Positions 48,553 to 60,513 of a stretch of 64,000 nucleotides of DNA are shown piece by piece. The position numbers and the translations under genes are program-made. Source of the stretch: an uncultured Gammaproteobacteria bacterium (GTDB taxonomy: Bacteria > Pseudomonadota > Gammaproteobacteria > Eutrophobiales > Eutrophobiaceae); assembly GCA_943788815.1 (NCBI GenBank), contig CALSRS010000001.1, positions 1,673,501-1,737,500 of the forward strand, read 5' to 3'. The notes under the pieces were generated by a model, which was given only the letters and a program-made list of their open reading frames with translations, searched no databases and was not told the origin of the DNA. How positions within the stretch are numbered: position 1 is the stretch's first letter; every line of letters starts with the position of its first letter.

Positions 48553-50142
48553 TTACGATCTCGATATCTTCGGTGGCACCTCAAAGCTATGGTATGGCGG
48601 CGGTGACGACAAGGTCCATTCCAGTCCATTCGCGCCCTCCCATACTTGCGCTGTTGCCTTTTCCCCGTGTCCACGGGCGCTCTTGATAATGACCCACACG
48701 AGTATCAGCTGGCTAAACCCAAAAACAAACCCGCCGACGCTGGAGATAGCATTCCATTCCGAAAACTGGGTTGAATAATCTGGAATTCGCCTCGGCATAC
48801 CTGCCAGACCAAGAAAATGCTGAGGGAAAAACAGCAAGTTAACCGAAACAACAGATAGCCAGAAATGTAGCTTTCCGAGTTTTTCGTCATACATATAGCC
48901 CGTCCATTTCGGCAACCAGTAATATGCTCCGGCCATCATTGAAAATATTGCGCCGGATACCAGTACATAATGAAAATGCGCAACCACGAAATAGGTGTCA
49001 TGATATTGAAAATCCACAGGCGCAATTCCCAACATTAACCCGGAGAAGCCGCCGATAGTAAACAAAATAACAAAGGCAACAGCAAACAACATGGGCGTCT
49101 CAAAGGTCATTTCGCCTCGCCACATGGTCGCTATCCAGTTAAATATTTTAACGCCAGTGGGAACCGCAATGGACATAGTGGCATACATAAAAAAGAGTTC
49201 TGCTGCCAGGGGCATGCCCACAGTAAACATATGGTGCGCCCAAACAATAAAAGATAACAACGCAATTGAACAGGTAGCGTAAACCATAGATACGTAGCCA
49301 AACAAGGGTTTTCTGGCAAATGTGGGGATGATCTGTGACACCACGCCAAAGGCAGGGAGTATCAAGATATAAACTTCTGGATGCCCAAAGAACCAGAATA
49401 CATGTTGAAATAAAACAGGATCTCCACCGCCCGCCGCATCAAAAAAACTGGTACCAAAAAACTTGTCGGTAAGCAGCATAGTCACAGCTCCCGCAAGCAC
49501 AGGAATAGACCCAATCAATAAAAATGCTGTGACTAACCAGGTCCAAACAAAAAGCGGCATGTCTAATAGCTTCATGCCGGGCGCGCGCATATTTAATATA
49601 GTCGCAACAATATTAATGGCGCCCATTACTGAAGACACACCCATAAAGTGTACCGCGAAAATGACAAATGGTAGCGCATGTTCTGTTTGTAGCATCAATG
49701 GCGGATACATGGTCCACCCCCCTGCAGGGCCCCCTCCTGGTAACAACAAGGTCATTAACAACAAGGTAAAGGCAAATGGCAAAATCCAGAAACTCCAGTT
49801 GTTCATCCTTGGCAGGGCCATGTCTGGCGCGCCTATCATCATTGGCAACATCCAGTTGGCAAAACCGACCGTACCAGGCATAACCACACCAAACACCATG
49901 ATTAACGCGTGCATGGTAGTCATGGAATTAAAAAACTGTGGGTCGACGTATTGAATCCCTGGAGAAAATAATTCTGCGCGGATGACCAGCGCCATGGCGC
50001 CGCCAATAAAAAACATAAGCAGAGAAAAACATAGGTATAAGGTGCCTATGTCCTTATGGTTGGTTGTAAACAGCCATCGCTTAATGCCAGTAGGGTGATG
50101 GTCGTGTTGATGCTCAACACCATTTAACACTGCTTCACTCAT
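48553..50142 (-). CDS. ctaD: cytochrome c oxidase subunit I
   Basis: 529 residues, classical aa3 subunit I. Motifs: GFANWMLPMMIGAPDMALPRMNN (D-channel entrance), GHPEVYILILPAFGV with the proton Glu and Tyr, VWAHHMFTVG, K-channel TIGGFSGLMLG and VAHFHYVLVSG with the haem ligands. It is close to the mitochondrial-type A1 enzymes and clearly different from the 592-residue CoxA at 43.4 kb. It belongs to ctaC-ctaD-small gene-ctaG-ctaE. Confidence 0.96.
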   Translation of the reverse strand: MSEAVLNGVEHQHDHHPTGIKRWLFTTNHKDIGTLYLCFSLLMFFIGGAMALVIRAELFSPGIQYVDPQFFNSMTTMHALIMVFGVVMPGTVGFANWMLPMMIGAPDMALPRMNNWSFWILPFAFTLLLMTLLLPGGGPAGGWTMYPPLMLQTEHALPFVIFAVHFMGVSSVMGAINIVATILNMRAPGMKLLDMPLFVWTWLVTAFLLIGSIPVLAGAVTMLLTDKFFGTSFFDAAGGGDPVLFQHVFWFFGHPEVYILILPAFGVVSQIIPTFARKPLFGYVSMVYATCSIALLSFIVWAHHMFTVGMPLAAELFFMYATMSIAVPTGVKIFNWIATMWRGEMTFETPMLFAVAFVILFTIGGFSGLMLGIAPVDFQYHDTYFVVAHFHYVLVSGAIFSMMAGAYYWLPKWTGYMYDEKLGKLHFWLSVVSVNLLFFPQHFLGLAGMPRRIPDYSTQFSEWNAISSVGGFVFGFSQLILVWVIIKSARGHGEKATAQVWEGANGLEWTLSSPPPYHSFEVPPKISRS

Positions 50143-50183
50143 TGCCTGTAATCCTCGATCATTGAATCATTATTATTTCTGGA

Positions 50184-51323
50184 TTATTGCGCTGCCTGTA
50201 TTTCAGCTGGCTGGACCATATCTCCAACGCTGTTTCCTAGTGCATTTCTTTCAAAAGTGATTACTGCGGCTATATCCACGGCGTTTAGCTGCTCACCAAA
50301 GGCAGGCATGGTTGTTCCCTGCATACCATCAATAACGATAGAAATATGATCTGAGATTGGTCCGGTTGCGATGGGACTTCCCGTAAGCGCTGGAAATACT
50401 GGCGGCAAACCCTGCCCATTCGCCTGATGACAACTGACACACGCCGTTGTATAAACGGACTCGCCCCTTTCCATCAGCTCTGCCATTGTCCATTCACGAT
50501 CAACTCCCGAAGCTGCCTCTGCCTGTTGTTGCTTCATATCTTTTGCCCACTGGAGATATTCCTCCTGTGGGACGGCCTTTAGCACTACTGGCATAAAACC
50601 ATGATCTCTTCCACATAATTCGGCACATTGACCCCGGTAAATGCCGGGCTCAGTAACCATGGTCCAATTTGAATTGATAAAGCCCGGTATTGCATCACGT
50701 TTCCAACCCAACTCAGGCACCCACCATGCATGAATGACATCATTGGAAGTAAGTAAAAACCGGATCTTGGTTTCAACAGGGATTACTACAGGATTGTCAA
50801 CTTCGAGCAAATAGTTTTCTATTTTTGATACGTCAATTCCAGAATTTTTTTGCCGGGCTTCGTTATGGTCTGAGGCAAGGGAGCTGAAAAAGCCGAAATC
50901 CTCTTCCAGGTACTGATAATGCCAACGCCACTGATAACCAGTGACCTTAATTGTCATTTCTGTGTCTTCAATGTCTTCGAGTTCGATCAACGTCCTTGTG
51001 GCAGGTGCGGCGAATGATAGGAGTATCAAAATTGGTATGATGGTCCAGACAGTTTCCCAATTACTGTTATGGCGAAATTGTGACGCTTTGACGCCTTTTG
51101 ATTTTCGGTGATGAATAATAGACCAGATCATTAATCCAAATACGATTAGTCCAATAATACTCACCATAATGAAGGCGAGCATATGTAAATCATAGATCTC
51201 GCGGCTAATCGTGGTCACGCCTCGGGTCATATTGAGCCCATATTCCGCCAAGGCCGTAGCGGGCATCAGGCCTGCGCATAAGATAAGCGCTTTTATCTGT
51301 CGATTAGATACAAAATCTGACAC
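50184..51323 (-). CDS. ctaC: cytochrome c oxidase subunit II with one C-terminal cytochrome c domain
   Basis: 379 residues. Signal peptide (about 1-26), two membrane helices, a CuA domain with DVIHAWWVPELG and CAELCGRDHGFMPV (about 231-244) and a single C-terminal c-type haem domain with CVSCHQANGQGLPPVFPALTGSP (about 292). This is the caa3-like single-haem form. It is the first gene of the second oxidase operon and lies 10 bases downstream of bioD's start-proximal flank on the same strand. Confidence 0.93.
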   Translation of the reverse strand: MSDFVSNRQIKALILCAGLMPATALAEYGLNMTRGVTTISREIYDLHMLAFIMVSIIGLIVFGLMIWSIIHHRKSKGVKASQFRHNSNWETVWTIIPILILLSFAAPATRTLIELEDIEDTEMTIKVTGYQWRWHYQYLEEDFGFFSSLASDHNEARQKNSGIDVSKIENYLLEVDNPVVIPVETKIRFLLTSNDVIHAWWVPELGWKRDAIPGFINSNWTMVTEPGIYRGQCAELCGRDHGFMPVVLKAVPQEEYLQWAKDMKQQQAEAASGVDREWTMAELMERGESVYTTACVSCHQANGQGLPPVFPALTGSPIATGPISDHISIVIDGMQGTTMPAFGEQLNAVDIAAVITFERNALGNSVGDMVQPAEIQAAQ

Positions 51324-51332
51324 ATGCCTTCC

Positions 51333-52043
51333 TTAAATCATAAGTTTTTGGTCATCGTTATCAGCCATTAGGTCTTGTACGGAAATATACGGATGCAATT
51401 GCTGATAATCGAGTGTAGCTAGATATGGCACTGTACCCAAAAGAGGCGCCTTGATCTGCCCTTTTATATAATTAACTGTTTCTTCTGTATATTTAAAATC
51501 CGGGGCAACCATATTTGCCACCCAGCCCGCAAGATTGACATTATCTCGCAATATACACTCAACAGAAAGTAACGCATGGTTAATACAGCCCAATTTTATT
51601 CCTACCACCAAAATTACTGGTAATTTCAGGGCTTTGGCAATATCTGCCATACCAAGACTACTGAAACAGGGGCTTCTCCATCCCCCAACCCCCTCTACCA
51701 ATACAATATCAGCCAGGGATTGAATTTCATCATATGCTTGTACTACCAGCCCCATATCCATCATTTTCCCCTCGATCTCAGCCGCTATATTGGGGGAGCA
51801 GGGGTTTTTATAAGCAAGTGGATTGATTACTTTTAGTGGTAAGTCCTGTGATCCATGCTTTTTAATCAGTGTCGCATCCTCTGATACCAAATCACCATTG
51901 ACTAAATCACAACCAGAAGCCACTGGTTTCATTCCGCATACAGACAACCCTGTTTTCTGCAATGACTGCATAATTGACAAGGTTATCAAGGTCTTGCCAA
52001 CCCCAGTATCTGTCCCTGCAATAAAATAGGATTGATTCTTCAT
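51333..52043 (-). CDS. bioD: dethiobiotin synthetase
   Basis: 236 residues. P-loop FIAGTDTGVGKTLITLS (about 7-23), GMKPVASGCD (about 36-45) and VLVEGVGGWRSP. It makes dethiobiotin from DAPA with ATP and CO2. Last gene of the biotin operon; it overlaps the bioC end by four bases. The GTG-like loops are intact. Confidence 0.94.
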   Translation of the reverse strand: MKNQSYFIAGTDTGVGKTLITLSIMQSLQKTGLSVCGMKPVASGCDLVNGDLVSEDATLIKKHGSQDLPLKVINPLAYKNPCSPNIAAEIEGKMMDMGLVVQAYDEIQSLADIVLVEGVGGWRSPCFSSLGMADIAKALKLPVILVVGIKLGCINHALLSVECILRDNVNLAGWVANMVAPDFKYTEETVNYIKGQIKAPLLGTVPYLATLDYQQLHPYISVQDLMADNDDQKLMI

Positions 52044-52936
52044 TTGTTTGAGAATTTTGTCAGTGTTTCTTTCAACGATGCCAGAGAAAAAGTATGTGGT
52101 TTGGTTTGTGCTGGCGACGAACCTGCTGTTGGTTTCCAGGCGTGACCATAGACCACTTCATATGAACAAGGGAGCCCTTTCTTGTTTCTGAAAGCTTCGT
52201 AAGCGGCCTCCATTGCTTTAATTTTTGTTTTTCCGGTCAAGGTCTTTCGTCTTCCATAATTCACATTATGGGCGCCAAGACATTTCAAGTGCCGCATGAT
52301 TTCAAATGCGGATTTGAAATACATAAGCGTTGTGTCGGATTCCATCACTGGATCAGACATCCCTACAGACACCAACATTTCACCCAGGATATGCATATCT
52401 ATAAAATTATTAACATGCCTGTGCTCATCAACTTCCGCCCAACTGTCTTTTAATTCATGTAATGTAGATGGGCCCAAGGTGGCAAACATAAATACGCCTC
52501 CTGGTTTCAGGATGCCATGAACATCGGAAAATATTTTCTGACAATCTTCACCCCACTGCAGCATTAGATTAGAAACAACCAGGTCGAAAGTATCAGAATT
52601 AAAAGGTAAGCTTTCTGCGTCTGCACACAAATAATGTTTGTATTTCCGTTTATCCTTTTTTTTATCACGGGCTGTCTTCAACATGTTTAATGAAATATCT
52701 ACCTGACAAATGGCTGCTTTCGAATAAAGCTCACATAACCTGGATGCTGCAAGCCCTGTGCCTGACCCGAGATCCATCATTAGCCTGGGATTAATATTCA
52801 TCACCTTTAAACGATCCAGGATTTCATCAGCAGTATAGCGCTGCAATACAGAATGAGATTCATAGGTCACGGCGGCAGAGTCAAAACTCTGTTTTAAATG
52901 ATTTTTATCAAATATTTTTTCGTGTAGATCAATCAT
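52040..52936 (-). CDS. bioC: malonyl-ACP O-methyltransferase BioC
   Basis: 298 residues, class I SAM methyltransferase. MMDLGSGTGLAASRLCELY (about 53-71), CADAESLPFNSDTFDLVVSNLMLQW and VFMFATLGPSTLHELK match BioC. It methylates malonyl-ACP so it can enter the fatty-acid cycle as a disguised primer for pimelate. The partner esterase bioH, usually next to bioC in pseudomonads, is missing here. Confidence 0.92.
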   Translation of the reverse strand: MIDLHEKIFDKNHLKQSFDSAAVTYESHSVLQRYTADEILDRLKVMNINPRLMMDLGSGTGLAASRLCELYSKAAICQVDISLNMLKTARDKKKDKRKYKHYLCADAESLPFNSDTFDLVVSNLMLQWGEDCQKIFSDVHGILKPGGVFMFATLGPSTLHELKDSWAEVDEHRHVNNFIDMHILGEMLVSVGMSDPVMESDTTLMYFKSAFEIMRHLKCLGAHNVNYGRRKTLTGKTKIKAMEAAYEAFRNKKGLPCSYEVVYGHAWKPTAGSSPAQTKPHTFSLASLKETLTKFSNK

Positions 52937-52951
52937 ATGCTCTGGAATATT

Positions 52952-54130
52952 TTATTCAATTTCTAGCGCCCTATACTCACTAACCAGAGCGTCAATTAAT
53001 GCAGCCAACTCTTTTGGCTGATGGTTTGAATTCAAGGAGATCCTGATTCGCGCCGTGCCTTCTGGAACTGTGGGAGGGCGTATACCAACCACAAAAAAAC
53101 CTCTGGCAATTAATCTTTCACTCAACTTAATTGCATTGTTGGAAGAACCAACAATTATTGGCTGTATCGGGGAATTGGTGTTTTGGATTTTAATCCCATG
53201 TTTCAACATTTCCTTTTGAAAATATTTTATATTCTCGAGCAGTTTTAATTTACGCTGAGGCTCTTTGTCTATTACGCAAATTGCCTCTAAGACGCCGGCA
53301 GCAAGTGGCGCGGACAATGCAGTAGAATAAATGTAGGGTCTTGCTCGCTGAACTAACAACTCAATGACATTATTATCTCCTGCCACGAAAGCACCTTGCA
53401 ATCCCAGGGCCTTGCCAAAAGTACCTGTCATCAATGGCGCAACTTCCTGACTAATTCCGAAATGTGCCAAGGTCCCCTGGCACCCTTCACCCATAACTCC
53501 AAATCCATGCGCGTCATCTACGAGCAACTGTGCGTCCTGTTTTATTGCTATATTTGATATTTCTGCAAGAGGACAAATCTCACCTCCCATGCTAAACACA
53601 GACTCAGTAAGTACTAACTTCACCTCTGCATTCGACTTATTCAACAAGCCTTCTAAGGACTCAATATCATTGTGGGCGTAACGCTTAAATCTACCTCGAG
53701 ATAGAATTAAGCCATCCAAAATTGATGCATGACACAATCTGTCTACGTAGAATTCAACGCCCTCGATTAAGGACAATGCCGTCACCATTCCCAGGTTTGC
53801 CTGATAGCCACTGGGGAACAATAAAGCTCGGTCTCGCCCAGTCTTGAATGCGATCATCTCCTCAAGACGCTGATGGTGATCTGATTTTCCACAAACCAAT
53901 GGTGAGGCCGAGCTTCCAAACCCAAAATTGTTAGCAGTGCTACTAATGCTGTTTAATATATCGGCGTGAGATGAAAGACCAAGGTAGTCATTGCTTGAAA
54001 AATTAAGCAAGCGCTTCTTGTTAATAGTTATTGTATTATTATTTCGTTGCTCAAGAATTGCTGCCTGTCTAAAAAGATTGCGATTACGAATCTTCTCTAA
54101 TTCAATTTTCGCGTTGCTCAGCAAGCCCAT
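52952..54130 (-). CDS. bioF: 8-amino-7-oxononanoate synthase
   Basis: 392 residues, PLP-dependent acyltransferase. FSSNDYLGLSSHADI near residue 44, FPSGYQANLGMVTAL, VDDAHGFGVMGEGCQG, and the PLP lysine in MTGTFGKALGLQGAFVAG (about residue 240). It condenses pimeloyl-ACP with alanine. It lies 29 bases after bioB and 15 before bioC. Confidence 0.95.
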   Translation of the reverse strand: MGLLSNAKIELEKIRNRNLFRQAAILEQRNNNTITINKKRLLNFSSNDYLGLSSHADILNSISSTANNFGFGSSASPLVCGKSDHHQRLEEMIAFKTGRDRALLFPSGYQANLGMVTALSLIEGVEFYVDRLCHASILDGLILSRGRFKRYAHNDIESLEGLLNKSNAEVKLVLTESVFSMGGEICPLAEISNIAIKQDAQLLVDDAHGFGVMGEGCQGTLAHFGISQEVAPLMTGTFGKALGLQGAFVAGDNNVIELLVQRARPYIYSTALSAPLAAGVLEAICVIDKEPQRKLKLLENIKYFQKEMLKHGIKIQNTNSPIQPIIVGSSNNAIKLSERLIARGFFVVGIRPPTVPEGTARIRISLNSNHQPKELAALIDALVSEYRALEIE

Positions 54131-54159
54131 CTGAAGTTACTAGTAATCATTAAGCAGGC

Positions 54160-55149
54160 TTAGTGTTGAGGGGATATTCCAAGCCGAGATAAAAGGCGCA
54201 AATCTTTTTGAGTTTCTGGGTTTTCGGTAGTCAATAATTTGTCACCATAAAATATTGAGTTAGCACCCGCAAAAAAACAAAATGCCTGAAGCTCTTCTGA
54301 CATTTCTGCTCTTCCCGCAGAAAGTCTAATATATGACATGGGCATTAAGATCCTGCCTGTGGCAATGGTCCTTACTAGCTGTAACCAGTCAGTGCCAACA
54401 CTGTTTTCAAGAGGTGTTCCTTCTGAGCGAACCAGCATGTTTATCGGCACACTTTCCGGATGCGGATCCATAGTTGCAAGCTCGTATAGAAAATCCACAC
54501 GATCATCAGACGCTTCACCCATACCAACGATACCACCACAACAAACCTTCATCCCGGCGCCACGAACAATCTCAAGGGTATTAAGCCGATCATTAAAATT
54601 ACGCGTTGAAATTATTTTTTCATAATATTCTGGAGAGGTATCTATATTGTGGTTGTAATAATCAAGGCCCGCCTCTGCCAACGCTATTGCCTGCTGTTCA
54701 CTCAACATGCCAAGTGTTGCACAAGTTTCCAATCCTTCTGACTTTACAGATTTAATAATTGATTGAATTTTTTTAATGTCCTTATCTTTGGGACTCCTCC
54801 AGGCGGCTCCCATGCAAAATCTTTTAGCTCCATTTTGTTTCGCCACCTTTGCTGCTTCGACAACCTTGTCAACTTCCATTAGTGGAGTTACTTCGGCATG
54901 GGATTCATAATGTGCACTTTGTGGGCAGTAAGCACAGTCTTCTGGGCAACCGCCGGATTTAATATTTATTAATGTACTTAACTGAACTTCGTTGTGATTA
55001 AAATTTTCTCTAAAAATACTATGTGCGCAATAAACAAGATCATTAAATGCCTGGTGATAAATAGTGCTTACCTGTTTCCTGGTCCATTTACTTGTAATCT
55101 TACCTGTTTGTTCTGCTGTGGGAATTTTCGTATCTTTGTCCGTTGACAT
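54160..55149 (-). CDS. bioB: biotin synthase
   Basis: 329 residues, radical SAM. The [4Fe-4S] motif is in [18 protein letters not shown] (CxxxCxxC, about 65-82), with the [2Fe-2S] Cys ligands [23 protein letters not shown] and the Arg in SYIRLSAGR. It inserts sulfur into dethiobiotin. First gene of bioB-bioF-bioC-bioD, divergent from comF. Its promoter overlaps a BirA-like operator. Confidence 0.96.
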   Translation of the reverse strand: MSTDKDTKIPTAEQTGKITSKWTRKQVSTIYHQAFNDLVYCAHSIFRENFNHNEVQLSTLINIKSGGCPEDCAYCPQSAHYESHAEVTPLMEVDKVVEAAKVAKQNGAKRFCMGAAWRSPKDKDIKKIQSIIKSVKSEGLETCATLGMLSEQQAIALAEAGLDYYNHNIDTSPEYYEKIISTRNFNDRLNTLEIVRGAGMKVCCGGIVGMGEASDDRVDFLYELATMDPHPESVPINMLVRSEGTPLENSVGTDWLQLVRTIATGRILMPMSYIRLSAGRAEMSEELQAFCFFAGANSIFYGDKLLTTENPETQKDLRLLSRLGISPQH

Positions 55150-55180
55150 AGGTATATAGCCTGTGTTTTATTGACTAGAC

Positions 55181-55208
55181 ATCATAGTGTTACACTGAAT
55201 GCTGTCAA
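55181..55208 (-). promoter_or_regulatory. sigma-70-type promoter of the bio operon
   Basis: On the minus strand TTGACA (55208-55203) and TATGAT (55186-55181) are separated by 16 bases, a near-consensus promoter. It lies about 32 bases upstream of the bioB start at 55149, giving a short leader. The -35 is inside the BirA-like operator. Confidence 0.78.
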
Positions 55209-55235
55209 CCTGAACATGGATGTTATGGTTAACAA
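55202..55235. promoter_or_regulatory. BirA-type biotin operator between bioB and comF
   Basis: CTGTCAACC (55202-55210), 16 bases, GGTTAACAA (55227-55235). The arms are complementary at 7 of 9 positions and resemble the BirA consensus TTGTaAACC/GGTTtACAA; the 16-base spacing is the same as I recall for E. coli bioO. The left arm contains the -35 box of the bioB promoter. The right arm covers the likely comF start codon. Confidence 0.72.
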
Positions 55236-55920
55236 AAAGAAATTAATAAACAACCTGCTTAATAAATTGGGCGCTATTTGTGATTTATGCCACGGGCCCA
55301 CCCCAAACAGAGGAGTTTGTGATAGCTGCCTCGCTGACCTGCCGCAAATTCTCCATGGCTGCTTGAGTTGTGGGCTCGGGCTGCTAGATCAAGGTTATTG
55401 TGGTGGCTGCATCACACAAAAACGACCGACGGATCGAATTATTTGCGCCTATTATTATCACTATCCTGTTGATAAATTATTAAAAAATATTAAATATAAA
55501 CAGAGGCTTGTAACTCTTGAGGCCCTGGCAGCTCAACTGATAAATAAAATAATAAGCTTAAATGCAACAAACATTGATCTTCTGGTGCCCGTGCCTATGT
55601 CAAAGTACAGACTGATGTTAAGGGGAATGAACCAGGCCACACAAATATGTAAAGTTATTAGCAAGCAATTAAATATCCCCTGCGACTATACTTCTCTCCA
55701 GCGCACTAAACACACACTACCTATGCACAACCTGGACACCAAGGCAAGAAGACGAAATGTACAAAATGCATTTTATTGGGCCGGGGGAAAAGCCCCAGAA
55801 TCAATAGCGATTATTGATGATATTGTTACTACAGGGGCAACAAGCGATGAAATCAGCCTGTGTTTAAAAGCGAATGGCATAAGCCGCGTGGAAACCTGGG
55901 CGCTGGCGCGTGCCAGCTAA
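55225..55920 (+). CDS. comF: ComF family amidophosphoribosyltransferase-like protein
   Basis: About 231 residues from ATG 55225; ATG 55216 and TTG 55171 are in frame but upstream of conserved sequence. An N-terminal zinc-ribbon-like region (CDLCHGPTPNRGVCDSCLADL, then CLSCGLGLLDQGYCGGC) precedes a PRTase-like fold with the loop SIAIIDDIVTTGATSDEIS (about 195-213). In naturally competent bacteria ComF helps take up and process DNA. It lies divergent from bioB and head-on to gyrB, 4 bases away. Confidence 0.87.
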   Translation: MVNKKKLINNLLNKLGAICDLCHGPTPNRGVCDSCLADLPQILHGCLSCGLGLLDQGYCGGCITQKRPTDRIICAYYYHYPVDKLLKNIKYKQRLVTLEALAAQLINKIISLNATNIDLLVPVPMSKYRLMLRGMNQATQICKVISKQLNIPCDYTSLQRTKHTLPMHNLDTKARRRNVQNAFYWAGGKAPESIAIIDDIVTTGATSDEISLCLKANGISRVETWALARAS

Positions 55921-55924
55921 TACT

Positions 55925-58345
<2,421 letters not shown>

Positions 58346-59407
58346 TTAATTCACTATTTTACCCTGTTCCACGTGAAACACGGTAGTATTTTCGTCGTTT
58401 TTTTGCGCCTCTGTCGTTGTAATAAACGCCTGAAATTCCTGGTTTTTTAACCAAGAAAGTAAGTATTCACTATTGTTTTTATCCAACTCTGCCGTGTAGT
58501 CATCCATCAATATTATTGGTTGCACCCTTCCTTTTTCTTCTATCACCTTTGCTTGCGACATAAGCACTTGATTTATATGTAGTTTTATCTGTCCTCTCGA
58601 ATATATTTTTTTTATATACTCTCCTTCTTCTGTAAATACGACATCCGCCTGGTGCGCCCCGTATTTTGTGTATCCTTTTTGTTGATCTTCTCCTCGACGC
58701 TTACATAAATATTCATCATATTGCATGTCTTCTTTCCAACCCTGCTTGTAGACAATACTTTTTTTGTTGCCGTCTTGTTCCCCAAAAAACTGATTAAAAT
58801 GGCTTGAGATACTCCCTATAAATGCCTTTCTTTGAGCCGTGATTCTGATGGATAATTTTATCATCTCTGCTTCCCAGGCACGATACAGCTCTTCTTTTGT
58901 CTCGCCTTTTTGCAAAAGTATATTTCTGTGCCTAAGTGCCTTGAAATATTGTTTCCATGACAGTAAGTATGATGGTTCCACGTGGAACATTGCCCAGTCT
59001 AGCCAGTGTCTTCTTTGTTTTGGGGTTCCTGTGATTAGTAGTTGTGTATCCTGATTGATGTTGATTATTGGAAGGATTGTGGCAAGCTCGGAGACTGTTT
59101 TCAGGTTGTTGCCGTTTAAAGAAAGGGTGTTTTTCTTATCGCCCTTTTTAACTTTTAGATTAAGCGTTGTCAATCGCTCATGTTTTATTTCCGCTGCGAC
59201 GCTTAGTTGTTTTTCTTTTGAATTTATAACGTCTTTTATTCTTGGTGTTCTAAATGATTTAGATCTGGCTAGAATATGTATAGCCTCTAAAAAAGATGTT
59301 TTTCCGCTAGCATTCCTTCCTGTAAATATATTGATTTTATTATTTGGCGTGATGGAGATTTCTATTAGGTTCCTTACTCCGTGTATTCGCAGCTTTTTTA
59401 TCTGCAT
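58346..59407 (-). CDS. recF: DNA replication/repair protein RecF
   Basis: 353 residues, SMC-like ATPase. Walker A FTGRNASGKTSFLEAI (about 28-43), Q-loop, LRHRNILLQKG, and Walker B ILMDDYTAELDKNN (about 307-320). It loads RecA on gapped DNA. It lies 5 bases after dnaN and 9 before gyrB. Confidence 0.95.
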   Translation of the reverse strand: MQIKKLRIHGVRNLIEISITPNNKINIFTGRNASGKTSFLEAIHILARSKSFRTPRIKDVINSKEKQLSVAAEIKHERLTTLNLKVKKGDKKNTLSLNGNNLKTVSELATILPIININQDTQLLITGTPKQRRHWLDWAMFHVEPSYLLSWKQYFKALRHRNILLQKGETKEELYRAWEAEMIKLSIRITAQRKAFIGSISSHFNQFFGEQDGNKKSIVYKQGWKEDMQYDEYLCKRRGEDQQKGYTKYGAHQADVVFTEEGEYIKKIYSRGQIKLHINQVLMSQAKVIEEKGRVQPIILMDDYTAELDKNNSEYLLSWLKNQEFQAFITTTEAQKNDENTTVFHVEQGKIVN

Positions 59408-59412
59408 TATTT

Positions 59413-60513
59413 TTACAGGCGCATAGGCATCACAACGTATTTACAATTATCCTTAGTCTCGGGCAATAATAAACAACTACTATTTGGGTCTTTAATTGCA
59501 ATCCTTACTTTTTTTGTTTTAATGATTCCCAGCGCATCTAAAAGATATGAAACATTAAATCCGATTTCTAGTTCCTGGCCATCATATTCAACATCGAGTT
59601 CTTCTTCAGCTTCTTCTTGTTCAGGATTGTGCGCAAGTGCTCGAAGTTTGTTTTTTTCTAGCGATATACGAACACCCCTATATTTTTCGTTTGACAAGAT
59701 TGAAGCCCTTGTTAAGCTTTGTTTCAATTGTTCTCTGTCTGCCAAAAGTTGAGGATGATCTACTTCAGGGATAACGCGGTCATAGTCAGGGAATTTTCCA
59801 TCAATTAACTTGCTTGTGAAAGTTAGTTCTTCAAATTCTACTCTGATGTGGTTGCTGGTAATAATAACATTGACCTCTTTTTCTTTATCATCTAGCAACC
59901 TTATTAACTCGACCACCCCTTTTCTTGGAACAATTATTTGTTGTTTTTCTACAGCGCTTACCTCTGTTTCTGTATCACACAGCGCGAGTCTGTGACCGTC
60001 TGTTGCAACGGCTCGAATTTGTCCATTTGATATCTCAAGGAGTAGTCCGTTCAGATAATACCTTACGTCCTGCTGCGCCATTGAAAATGCTGTTTTTTCC
60101 AGTATTTCTTTAAAAACTGTTTGTTTTAAAGAAAATTCAGCTAATTTTTCTCCAATTTCTATAATTGGGTATTCAACCGCTGGTAAAGTTGAAAGAGAAA
60201 ATTTACTTTTTCCAGACTTTACCAGGGCTTTATCACCATTAATTTTAATAGTGATATCTGCCCCTTCAGGTAATGCTCTACATATATCTAATAGTTTTTT
60301 TCCTGGTAATGTTATTTCACCTGTTGATTTATTATCCTGTTTGATAGTCGAAATAAGCTCAACTTCCATATCTGATCCTGAAAAGCTAATCTCATTTTCA
60401 GATACAGAAAGTAACAAATTCACCAATATTGGTAATGGCTGTCTTCGTTCGATAACACCGTTTACAATTTGCAGAGAGGGTAATAGTGCTGTTCTATTAA
60501 TATTAATATCCAT
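59413..60513 (-). CDS. dnaN: DNA polymerase III subunit beta (sliding clamp)
   Basis: 366 residues, exactly the usual length. LVNLLLSVSENEISFSGSDMEVEL, VRYYLNGLLLEI, FPDYDRVIPE and the C-terminal YVVMPMRL clamp tail. It tethers polymerase III to DNA. The gap to dnaA (179 bases) contains DnaA boxes and an AT-rich stretch. Confidence 0.97.
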   Translation of the reverse strand: MDININRTALLPSLQIVNGVIERRQPLPILVNLLLSVSENEISFSGSDMEVELISTIKQDNKSTGEITLPGKKLLDICRALPEGADITIKINGDKALVKSGKSKFSLSTLPAVEYPIIEIGEKLAEFSLKQTVFKEILEKTAFSMAQQDVRYYLNGLLLEISNGQIRAVATDGHRLALCDTETEVSAVEKQQIIVPRKGVVELIRLLDDKEKEVNVIITSNHIRVEFEELTFTSKLIDGKFPDYDRVIPEVDHPQLLADREQLKQSLTRASILSNEKYRGVRISLEKNKLRALAHNPEQEEAEEELDVEYDGQELEIGFNVSYLLDALGIIKTKKVRIAIKDPNSSCLLLPETKDNCKYVVMPMRL

